A stretch of 64,000 nt of DNA, from contig VCJN01001053.1 in the NCBI GenBank assembly GCA_006384855.1, positions 37,478 through 101,477 of the forward strand, written 5' to 3'. The stretch comes from Tetraselmis striata. Taxonomy: Eukaryota; Chlorophyta; Chlorodendrophyceae; Chlorodendrales; Chlorodendraceae. Shown here piece by piece: positions 41,079-51,880 of the stretch. The position numbers and the translations under genes are program-made. Every line of letters starts with the position of its first letter. The first letter of the stretch is position 1. The notes under the pieces are model-generated. The model was given only the letters and a program-made list of their open reading frames with translations. It had not been told where the DNA came from and made no database searches.

Positions 41079-43310
41079 GTGACTTCTGGGCCACGAGGAG
41101 TACATTTGAATGACGTGCTTTGGGGATCACGCACACCGCCGCTATTTTTGTTGCCCTACGTTTCGGCTGTCAACCAGGACTTAACCCATTACCACGCACG
41201 TGCTCGCAACCACGCCGAGACCATCGTCAAGGCGTTCCGTTTTCGTCTAGCCTTCCTCAGGAGGTTGAACGAAACCAATCGTGTGCACGGTGACAATGGG
41301 GGGGGGGGGGGCGGACGTGTTGCAGGCTCATCATTTCCATCCCGCAGCGGAGCATATGGGTTAGTTGTCGTCGGCTACCTTCTGCGGGACTACGAGCGTC
41401 GTGTCCTTGACGTGACGGTTGCCATTAGCGCCAAGGCCACAGCTACCGCTCGCGTGCATGCGACACTCGCAGGTCGCGGGCGTGGACGTGGGCGTGGGCG
41501 CGATGGCGGTTGTGGGCGCGGGCGCAAACGTGAGCGTGAGTCATGGCGTAGGGCGCCTTTCGTCGGAGCTGCTAGCGCTTTGCGAGGTCATCTTTAGGCG
41601 GCCGCCGCACAGCGGATCCAAGGAGCTCAATGGCGAGATGAGCGCCCCGTCTCTGGACCGGAGCCCGCTACCCTACAGAGTTCATTTTGAACTTTCTCGG
41701 TGCGGCGCTCCATCAACTTAGCAACATCAACCGGCTGCCGCTCAACCATCCGCACACGTGCACATGATGGTTCAACAATCCGTCTTCCGTACCATTTCTT
41801 CACTTCGTCCTTCGGTTGTTTCTTTACGGGTAATAACTACTGGTTCACAACGACCTTCATTCGCGCGTGTACGGTACGCGTGAGACGCGCGCTACGAGCG
41901 CGACGGGCGCGGGGGACGGCCTTCCTGCCGAAAACTTATTGCCCCGCAAACCCATATTACAATGTCTAGTCCCGTTCAACAGCTACAGTGCGACTGCCGG
42001 CATCAAACGGACGCTGCTGAATATTTTCCCGGATGTTTCGGCCCCATGTTCCCGCTTATGTCAAACGTCGCACTTAGGTGAATAACGAGCCCGTATCCCT
42101 CGGCGCCCCATGGGCGGCTTATTCCCTTCGGACTCGTCTATACATGAGGCTTTCGGTTCATACAAGTTGGGACAGCACGCCCTTAACCTCCTCTCTAGCT
42201 CCCTCACCCCCCAGGCTACACCGGAAACTGGCTTTGTTCGTCGAGTTCTATCACGATTCGGCGAACATCAGTTCCTTGGAGGCGCCTGTTGCTATTGTTG
42301 TTCGGTACGTCGCATGGATCGGTGAAGGGGGGGGAGGGGGGGGGGCATTGGGGATAATTTGCTGTAGCCCTACCTTTCGGCAATCAATACGTTCTTATTA
42401 TTTATGCTTCAACACATCGCTATGGGCGGTCTACAATCACCGCTGCACGTCGCGGCTTGATGCCCGGGCAACTCCGTTAGGAGATTGTAGCCTTCCAGGT
42501 CCCACTGCTTGCTGATGTTGCTTACTACTACTTGTGCGTTGAACGTGCTGAGCTAGTCGTTTCCGCTTCTCCCCCCGCTCCTCCCTACCGGTACAACTTC
42601 GGGCCCTCATGGCCGCGGTCGTCAATTTGTTATATTTTTCGTCGGGGGGCTTACTACCGTGTCTTGCCGAGTTCGGGACGTGCACGTCGACTCGTACAAC
42701 ATTCTTGTACAAGTGCACCGTTAGAAAGGCTACGCCAGCAGGCGCGGCCCCGACGACTTGCGCACCCTGCTCCATTCAGTGGCCGAGCACAGTGGCCGCG
42801 TTCTGCTTCGTAACTCATCGACACGGCCCAGTTAGTCCCCCCGGTCCATGTTTCCTTGGCCGAGACTAACATCTGGGTTGTCACCCCTGCCGAGCACTCG
42901 AAATCGTTGCCTGCCCTTACCATGTCGGTCTGACTCTCTATACGGCCGTTCGTCTCGTCGTGCCGCCCCCCCTGCCGGGCGGCACCTCCTAGAGCTCTCA
43001 CAGCCTCCGGAAAGGGTGTGGCCTCTGCCGCGAACTCCATCGGTGTCCAGCTGTCCTACACCCGCCACCATGGCGGGCGGGCGCGCAACTCCGACATCGT
43101 CATGGACTTCATCGAACCCAATGTCCTCCCTTCAACCGGCGCGTGGTACTGCTTCTTTGGCCACATCGTGCCCTCCGCCACTTCCAAGTTCGACAAGACT
43201 CCGCAGCGGTGGCCCTGTCGGTGCCCCTTACGTGACTTGGCGCTACCCATGCTTCGTTAATCTGCCGGTCTCTTCGTTCGCTTTATCCTGGCAGCAAAAC
43301 CAGACTCAAC
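41079..43310 (+). other. Decayed coding DNA of unknown origin
   Basis: Plus-strand frames at 41,079-41,597, 41,867-42,325, 42,609-42,869 and 43,018-43,260 together look like protein broken by many shifts. The first contains DLTHYHARARNHAETIVKAF followed by RFRLAFLRRL, faintly like the helix near the end of DDE transposases of the Harbinger type, then a Gly/Arg-rich GRGRGRGRGRDGG stretch. The last contains NSDIVMDFIEPNVLPS. I cannot name a family. An LTR-like repeat follows directly, so a retroelement interior is possible. Confidence 0.25.
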
Positions 43311-43324
43311 TTTGAAATGATCCA

Positions 43325-43510
43325 AACTAGTTTACGGGGTCTCCTCCTTTCCTAACCGCTTTCTAGCTACATGTGCTTCCGGAGCGGTCCGGGTTACTAT
43401 ATATAGTTCACCCGTCGCTCCGCCCCTTCGTGTGCAACACGAGCAGCTAATATTTATAAGCCGCCGTAACAATTGAGTTTGCCATGTTCCAATTTCGATG
43501 TTATCCACAA
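43325..43510 (+). repeat. LTR-like repeat, copy 2
   Basis: Partner of 38,092-38,270; the same blocks occur in the same order and orientation. It lies just downstream of the decayed coding stretch. Confidence 0.55.
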
Positions 43511-43884
43511 AGCGCCCCCCCTAACTTTGTTCTCCCTCCACGCTTTTCACTGAATCTCTGCCAATTTCGGATCTTGTCCGTGTAAAACAACCTGCGCGAC
43601 CTAGCGCATGCAGACCCGCATGCCCTAATGCCCAGGCTCGCTCCTCCACGAGGTGTATTTATCCAGCGAAGCGTCGATTTTTCGTCGGTGAGCTTTATTG
43701 CCGTACGGGTACCCGTATGGTGCAGCGGATCGGGCCTATAGGTGCATGACTAAAGCGCTTATATACTGGAATGTGCTACTAAGTACTATAATCCACCCAC
43801 CCGCCCACTACCCGCCCACGGTCCTGAGTTACACAGCCTTCCGATTACGATCTCACGGTTGGGAGGCTATGAGCGCGCAGCGCG

Positions 43885-44110
43885 CTGGGCCGGTACTCGC
43901 TCCTGGTGCTCGCTACTGTCTACTCGCTACTCGTACTGGCTGCTATACTCGCTACTCGCCACTGGTGTGAATTACAAAAAAGGCAGTAACAAATCCACCT
44001 ACTGCTAAAAGTAGTACTAGAAAATCAACACATCAACACATAAACTCGCCACTGGTGTGAATTACAAAAATGACAGTTCCCCAGAATTAGAAAGTCCCTA
44101 AACTCGCCAC
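43885..44110 (+). repeat. CTCGCTACTCGCCACTGG array with family B 3' end
   Basis: Two units share CTCGCCACTGGTGTGAATTAC followed by AAAAA and a variant of GGCAGTTCCCCAGAATTAG. Between them lies a piece with the hairpin CTACT-GCTAAA-AGTAG and AGAAAATCAACACA, which is the 3' terminus of family B in reverse. It is the same combination of array and element end as at 13,960-14,022 and 18,036-18,330. Confidence 0.6.
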
Positions 44111-44114
44111 TGGT

Positions 44115-45260
44115 AGCGCTACACATCTCCAATACATTGTTCGGTAGAAAATATTTGTATACGAATAATTACTACAGTATATTATACTAACTAAATGGGT
44201 GTAGATATATGGTGATCGGGATCACTGTAATGGAATTATCATTAAACACTACGGCGGTAGCTCATGAGGCGGCCCAACCTAAGGGCAACCACAACTAGGG
44301 CTCCTCTCATCCGTTGAGCCAGCCGCATGTTTGTTTTGTGATTTGGTCGTGTCTGACTACCATGTCTTGCCTCTGCCCCGAGCCCATGTGCCTCATCCTG
44401 TCATGTGGCCTTTTCCCGGCACTTGGGTTGTGCCCGTACCCAGGGGCCCGCCTTTACAACGCCCTTGCCCGTCCCTGCGGAGCTTCCTTCCGTGCCTATA
44501 CCATCTCCCATGAGTGAGCCGAGCTCCCGCAACCTTCCTTGCGGTCCCGCCTTGCATGCCTGCTTGCATCATCGCGTCTGAATGGGCATGTTAGTAGTAA
44601 ACTTAGGTGAGGGTGGGTGGGGAACTTTTTGACTTGTAGCGGGCTAGGTGCTACGGCAGCGGATGTTAAAGCAATGTCGGCCTCATTACCGTTCGGGCGC
44701 GGGCCATCCTCCCTTGTGGTTGACTCATCGGCCCGCGGCCCCCAGAGGGGTCGTCGGCTCATCATGTGTGTCCTCAATTATAAAAGCATTCCAGTTGTAC
44801 CCGCCGTAGAATGGTACATCTTCCCGCGGTACGGGTACTGTACAGCAATATGCCAAAGATAGTTCAGGACAAGTTTCACAGCAGTGAACCTGTCACACAC
44901 GCCCAGCCCGCTACAGCTGACCATATACTACCCCAAACCGCAAGCAGCATGCTATCCGTGGCTCTCGCATTTCCCTCGACGACAATACTCGAACAATGGA
45001 ACAGCACTGCCGCTCTTGTCAAAACGTTGCTGTGGGATGATGCGCTCATCAAAATCGGCTGACACTTAGCTGATCAGTGTTGCCACATAAAACGTGCCTC
45101 ACTGCATACGAGTGGTATTAGCGGCAGCATACCACGTGCGCATTCCGTCACGGGTTTTCTTGCAATAAACTAATTTCGCAAATGGCGTGGATCATGGGTG
45201 GCTCTATATTGGTACATGATGCGACCCCACCATATACACTACCCGATAATACAATGCAGG
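44115..45260. other. Spacer, nothing recognised
   Basis: No gene is supported. Short frames (44,314-44,517; 44,496-44,777; 44,811-45,062) match nothing known. Confidence 0.4.
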
Positions 45261-45268
45261 TATTTTTT

Positions 45269-45762
45269 TGTGGGCTGATGCTGCTGATTCATACATGAAT
45301 AAGCCGCGCCGCCCGGATTATCGTCTTACTATTACCCCCCCCCCCCCCCCCCCCCCCCCCTCAACTTCGCGCCGCTTCCAGGCAAAGCAGCAAATCTATG
45401 GTAATTTGCCCGCAGCAGACCTGTTATTATTTCATTGTGGGTTGATGCTGCTGATTCATACATGAATAAGCCGCGCCGCCCGGATTATCGTCTTACTATT
45501 ACCCTCCCCCCCCCCCCCCCCCCTCAACTTCGCGCCGCTTCCAGGCAAAGCAGCAAATCTATGGTAATTTGCCCGCAGCAGACCTGTTATTATTTCATTG
45601 TGGGTTGATGCTGCTGATTCATACATGAATAAGCCGCGCCGCCCGGATTATCGTCTTACTATTTACCCCCTCTTCCCCCCCCCCCCCCCCCCCCCCCCTC
45701 AACTTCGCGCCACTTCCAGGCAAAGCAGCAAATCTATGGTAATTTGCCCGCAGCAGACCTGT
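45269..45762 (+). repeat. Three tandem units of about 165 bp, each with a poly(C) core
   Basis: Units start at about 45,269, 45,436 and 45,599 with TGTGGGYTGATGCTGCTGATT. Each passes GGATTATCGTCTTACTATTA, a C run, then TCAACTTCGCGCCRCTTCCAG and CAGCAGACCTGTT. The units are nearly identical except in the run: C26 (45,335-45,360), C18 (45,506-45,523), C24 (45,675-45,698). It lies downstream of the GWD stop, perh. beyond its 3' UTR. Confidence 0.85.
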
Positions 45763-45764
45763 TG

Positions 45765-46391
45765 ATGACGGCGGCATCGGCACATCCCATGCGGTCAACT
45801 TCAGATATGCATAACAGAAACACACATCAATACTCCCTTGCATGCGTCGAATTATCTGCGTAGTAATTAAAAAAAAAAAAGCAGCACTTCGTTGCCAATA
45901 CGCACACAGGACCACATAATTTATCTCCGGATTTGATTTAGAATGGCACATCAACTAATCGACTTACATTTGCGCCATCTTCCGCTCTGAAATTGTCCTT
46001 GGAGCTTCCCACCAAAGGATTACTCCCTACACAAAACCACCCACTTGGCGGCCTTGCTCATGGTCCTGCTGCCTGCTGGTGGCGCTGTCAGGTTTTACCC
46101 TGGCTATGCGCATGTACCTCGCACCAGTGACACTGGGCGCGTGCGGTGGGACATGGCGGTGCAGCACTGATGATTACAGCGCCGTGGCTCTTGGGTGGCC
46201 CGGCTCTGATCAGCGCAGACCGACTGCCTATCTAGACCAACTGACTGGTGAGGATGTGGAATATAACATGCAGGGGGGCAGGGAGGTGGGGAGGTTTGGG
46301 GGGGGGGGGGGGGGGGGAGGGGGGGCTGATGGAAAGTTGACGCGAAGCCGCTAGTGGGTGGACCGTGCCGGCGATCCTCCCGCCGCTTCTT
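45765..46391. other. 3' flank of GWD
   Basis: Contains a G-rich run at about 46,298-46,326. On the minus strand TGTAA occurs at about 46,174-46,178, some 215 bases after the GWD stop, and is a candidate poly(A) signal. No other gene recognised. Confidence 0.4.
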
Positions 46392-46860
46392 TTACACTTG
46401 GGGCCGCGTCTGCACGACCGTGATGTTGCCGTCGGGGTCCACCACGCCCTCCACGTCCTGTGCGCTGCCAAGAGCCTCCTCGATGGCCAGACCGACCTGC
46501 AGGCGACACGGAGAAGGAGTGAGAGGGCAAATGGCATGGGTACGCCGCAGGTGCGTCTTTCGGACACCGAAACCACGCTTTCGGGCCGCGGTGTATCGTT
46601 GTTGACCCCCCCCCCCCCCCCCCCCCCATGGGGAGACAGAAACATATTCACATTCAAACATTTCAGAATACACAACGAATATCATACGGGTATTCCGACT
46701 TGATGGCGCAAAGCGATTCACGACTTTTCGGACCCGCAAATCTAATTACATTCGTACGGTGATAGTTAGGGTTTGGATGAGGAAGGGTTACCAGGGCTTC
46801 AAAACCTTTAATTGCTGTTCTTTATGAAAGCCCCCACAGGCTTGAGGACAGACTGTGTGC

Positions 46861-46921
<61 letters not shown>

Positions 46922-49900
46922 GGGGAGGGGGGGGGGGGGGGGGGGGGGGCATGGGCCGCGCCGCACCTTGCAGATCTGGGACAGGATGCGGTTGCGGAAC
47001 TCCTCGTCCTGGATGAGCGGGTCACAGGTGTAGTCCACGCGCTCGGTCTGCGGTGGGTCGGCGCAGCACCCACACGGAGAGGGGGGCGCAGCTCAGCGGG
47101 GCATGCGCACGTTTCCAAGGCGTGGGGTTTATAGGGCCGCGGGGACAATAGATGCGGACCATTCATGTTGGAGGTCTCGGGTAATGTGGGAATGGGAACA
47201 GGGGCTTTGTGGGGGCGGGGCGTACGACGCAGGGGTCCATGGTGATGGAGTCGTAGAGGCCGGCGCCGGCGTAGCCGTCGAGGTCCTCGCCGTTGGAGTC
47301 GGAGCGGAAGATGAGCGAGTCGGGCACAAACATGGCGGCGCTCTTGGAGGGGTACGACAGCACGCGCGGGTTGTCCAGATCCTTCTTCTTGGCGCTGTGG
47401 ACGAGAGGGGGGGGAGGGAATGGGTGGGGGGCGTGGGACGGTGGGAGTTAGAAAGTACCGGCGGCAGCAGAATCCAATTATTGTCATTAATGATCTCAGG
47501 GGTAAGCGTTGAAAAGTATCGGAATCCACCACGAGCATTATACCAGGATGTTTATGTTTATCCAATAACAGAGGGGGGAAACTTGCCAAGGCAGCCACAC
47601 GGGTGTGATATGTATCGTCACCTCTTACTGTAGTACTTATCCATGGGCTTGAGCGTTTGGGAATCATGAACTGAGTCGCCACACCGGATCGATAATTTGG
47701 CGGTGTGTTTGTGGTTGAAACTGTTTTCTGTTGACCTATCTATAGCTACATGGGGGGAAAGGTGTGTGTGTATTGGGGAAAGGGGGGGGGGGGGGGTGGA
47801 GTATGCGTTGATCCAAGGTGTGTTCAGTGCGCGTGGCATCCGCCCCCGACTGTGGGGAAGGGCGGGCGCGCAGGCCAGGCGGGGGGCGCACCTGAAGGCC
47901 ATGGACTTGCCGGGGAACTGGCCGCTGACCAGCGTCTCCCCCAGCCCCTTGACCAGCTCGCAGTAGATCTCGTCCTCGTCGCGCGTGGCGGGGTTGACGG
48001 TGTGGATGACGAAGGCGTACTGCGCCGGCACCACACGCATCACCAGCACCGCCATGCGCAGGTCCATGAAGGCCAGGCCCGCCTTGCGCATGGAGTAGTA
48101 CGCGCGCTCGTTGAACTTGGAGGCCCACACGCCCTTCAGCGCGGCAAACGCCTCGTCCCAGCGCTCCTCGCCGTTGGGCCACTTCATGCCGGCCGCGCTC
48201 ATCTCCGCGCTCAGCTGCGCCTGTGGGGGCATGGACAACAAGAGAGGGGGAAAGCTCACACGCAGGCAATACAGCCAGCCACAAAGAAAAGTGCCGAGGA
48301 AACAAGCAATGAATCCACAGACATCGCTGCGCATGGGCGGCATTCGATGACATGCCACACGAAGGGGCAAGCGGTCCAGGTCCATCAAGACACCACCCGT
48401 CATTCACCGCGCACAGACAGACATGCTCATGCACATGCGGTCACTACATAGTCGGCATACCTAATAGTCGCACATACACAGACAGGCCAACTGCGCAACC
48501 TGTTGTGCCTATATTGGCAACCAGGCTGATACTGTAGAGTTCTTCTTCCACAAGAAAAGGTTCGTGGCGGATTTGTCAATGTACTCGCTAGTTTTGATGG
48601 TACTGGTACTGGACGTAGTAGCTCGGGCCGCAAAGTATCAGGACACAGCAATTTCCAGACCATCCACGGCCCTGCAATTTGAAGGGTAACCACTGGGCGT
48701 AGTGGTTATCATGACGATATAATTGGGCTACATGCAGCAGCGTACGAGCACTTGTAACGGTACGAATTCACTGTTACGCGCTTGTAGCGGGTGCTCGTAC
48801 GTGACGAATTTACTGTTACGACTGCTTGTTCTCAAAGAACTCTATACACTGCGCCATGAAATCCTGGACAAGTATTTTACACCACAAAGAATGCTGATAG
48901 CGCACGCATGGACGCACAGCGAATATAGTTCAGACACCTATGACATCCAAACAGTGCGAAAAAAACTCTCTCGTTCTCTCCCTCCCTCTCTCAAACACAC
49001 ACTCATACCCTGGTGTGCCCTGCGGCCTGACGGCCACCAGCGGGCGGGGCGCGCAGCCACCTTGAGCGGCTCGGGCACGGTCATGTCCATGATGATCTCG
49101 CGGCACTTGCGCAGCTGCTGCGCGGGGTTGTCCTTGATCTTGGCCACCTCCGCGGCGAGAGCCGCCTTGACCTCCTTGCACTCGGGCTCATCCAGCGCGG
49201 TCTCGAAGGAGCCGAAGGGGATCGTCACGCTGGCGGGCAGCTTGACCCAGTCGGGCAGCTTGCCCCGCAAGTTGGCAATGTTCTTGCTCTTGGCGCCCAC
49301 CACGCCGGTCTGCGACACACAGGCCGCAGCCGTCAGCGCGTCGGGGGCAAAGCAAAGGAGCACCGCGGAGGGGACGGGAGAGCGCCCGCAGGAGGGTAGA
49401 ATAATAGCGAAACAGGTACCAACTTCACATCACATATAGACCGTACCATTTGATTGGTTTCGCAGGTCCAATAAATAATAATTGTTGTTTTGCATCATTA
49501 AGTCCGAAGATGCGGGTGATATTCATCGGGTATTGATATATTTCAAGGTGAACATAGTTTTTCACTCTTCGAACGGGTGGGGGGGGGGGGGAAGACGATA
49601 ATAATATACAGCGCACCCAGAGCGTGGTTACGGTACGGACAGCAAGGAATACATTCATTGAATCCTGAGGTGCTTCATGAGGTGCTGCATACCTATTAAC
49701 TTGCATCGGGCACAAGACTTTTGACTTCAGAGTGGGTCTATCTCACCTTGAACGCGTCCATGCCCACCGCATAGGTGCCCACCCACTTCGGGACATCGAT
49801 CTTCAGGTTGGTGTGCTTGTTGGCGTCCTCCGCCATGCTGTCGTCCAAGAGGCTGATCCACACGGGTGGGAGGGCGGCGGCGGGCGGGGGGGGGGGGGGG

Positions 49901-51834
49901 GGGGCATTCGATGGTGAGCGAGTCAGCAGCAGCAAAGCAAAGTCGCGGGGCATTTTTGGCCGCATGTTGACAACAGGAACTTAACATAACCAAGTTCAAG
50001 TCGGTTCCAAATGGACCTAAGCACATCCCTGGTCAAGCACATCCGGGATGGGGAGGGAAGGGGGATGCTTACTCAGACTCCTGCGCGTCGTCCCACACAA
50101 CGTCGCCCGCCGCGCTCGTCTTGATGTCAATGACCTTCCCCTTCAGCTCGCGCAGCGCGCGCAGGGGCTCATCTGCGCCGCCACCCCCGCGGCACCAAAG
50201 CGGTCAGGAAGGGGACCGCGCCATGACGACGACGCGAGTAACCATAACGACACCAACTGTACTACAAGTGCCGACGCACCTAAAAAAACCCTTATTTGAA
50301 GTCTGGCACTGGGCGTGCACATGACCTATCAGAATATTTGCTACAGTATTGTCTACATTTGACCTCTTGAAGGCAGGGCGGGTTTCGCACAGTTCTTACT
50401 ACTGCGTGGGCACCCGTAACTCGTCATTCCCATCATTGCCACCATTCACACGCACGCCTTTTCGGCAACGAGCACAAGGAGAGCCCGGCCGCCGCTCACC
50501 GTCGTGGCAGGTGGCAAAGAGCACGCCCATGTTGCGTGCACGCACAGAGACGTGGGATAGCACATCAGGCGCGTCGGGCGTGAGCACCGCGACCGCGCCC
50601 TCCGGGATCTCCTCCTCGCCCGTCACGCGGTCGATGACCAGCACCGTGGGCTCATCGTAGATGTCGTCCTGGATCTCGTACAAGTCGTGCTCCACCCGCA
50701 CGCGGCCCACCGCGCCGCCGGGGCTGATCACCTGCGGCAAAGGAAACAACAGAGCAAACGTGAGATGTCCCGTGAATGGCAAGCACCGGGCCTGGGAGGC
50801 GGCCGCCCGCTGGCGCACCTGCCACGCGCTGAGGTCTGCCGCCGAGCGCAGCCCGGCCTCAATGTTGCCCAGCACCTGGACGCGGCGGTGCAGGCACCAT
50901 CAGGCTTCCATCACGCACCGCATCCCCGGGGCGCCGATGGCCGGTCAGTGGCAATGACATGCGCAGGACAGGACGGCAGCGAGGGCACCGCACCTGGCTG
51001 ACGGCGAAGGCGGGGCCGCCGCGAACCACCTCCTCCGCAAACAGCTCGATCGCCCACTCTTCCACGCCGAAGGCGTGGCCCAGGCTGCTGGAGATGGGCT
51101 CGATGCGGTTGGAGACGCTGTCGCTGATGTTGGCGAGGCAGATGCGAATGCGGTCCACCACCGCTGCGGCCTGCAGCGCCTCCTCGCGGCCGGGGTAGCT
51201 GCCGTTGCGCAGCGCCTCGGGCAGCGCCAACCACGCGGCCAGGCAGTACACCACCTCCTCGTTGTCGCCGGTGGTGAGCGCCAGGTTCTGCAGCAGCGGC
51301 CCCACCAGCCGGATGGCGGACTGTGGGTTGGCGCCGGCGGCGCGCTCCGCGGCGCCGCGGATGACGCCCTACGCCGCACACACGCCAACGTACACAGCAT
51401 CTTCGTCAGGTAAGCTCAGCCAGCGGCTAGAGCACTCCATTCCAAGGGTTCGTTGGGTTTCAGTTTGTAAACGGGCCGATGTCGATGTGCATGTGGGGGC
51501 GAGAACGAGGGAGCAAGCAAACGCACAGATATTGCAACGGGGGCGGATAAGAATATACGGTATTGAAAGCCGCGATGGCAATAGAGACGGACAAAACTTT
51601 GTGAAAGGTCACCCTCCGCAAAGATGGAGAACCTCAAAGAACTCTGAATACATCACAACACATCATATTCTGCGTCGTCGTGGCGTGCTAATAGCTAATG
51701 TTAAGGGACCAGTGTAACCGATTCAGGGACAATCACTATGATACACATTTCATTCGTGTGTGTCTCGGTGAGCAGAGGCACTGAGGCCACTCGCGATGGG
51801 TGCCGATGTTTGTCACGGCTTCTGCAGCAAAGCA

Positions 51835-51880
<46 letters not shown>

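Noticed and set aside
42654-43040. Minus-strand 128-codon frame
   Set aside because: Lies opposite plus-strand decayed coding DNA in GC-rich sequence and shows no family features.
46822-47682. 286-codon minus frame ending in a His/Thr repeat
   Set aside because: Mostly intron sequence of GWD, including the (AC)n and C runs; conserved exons here are in other frames.
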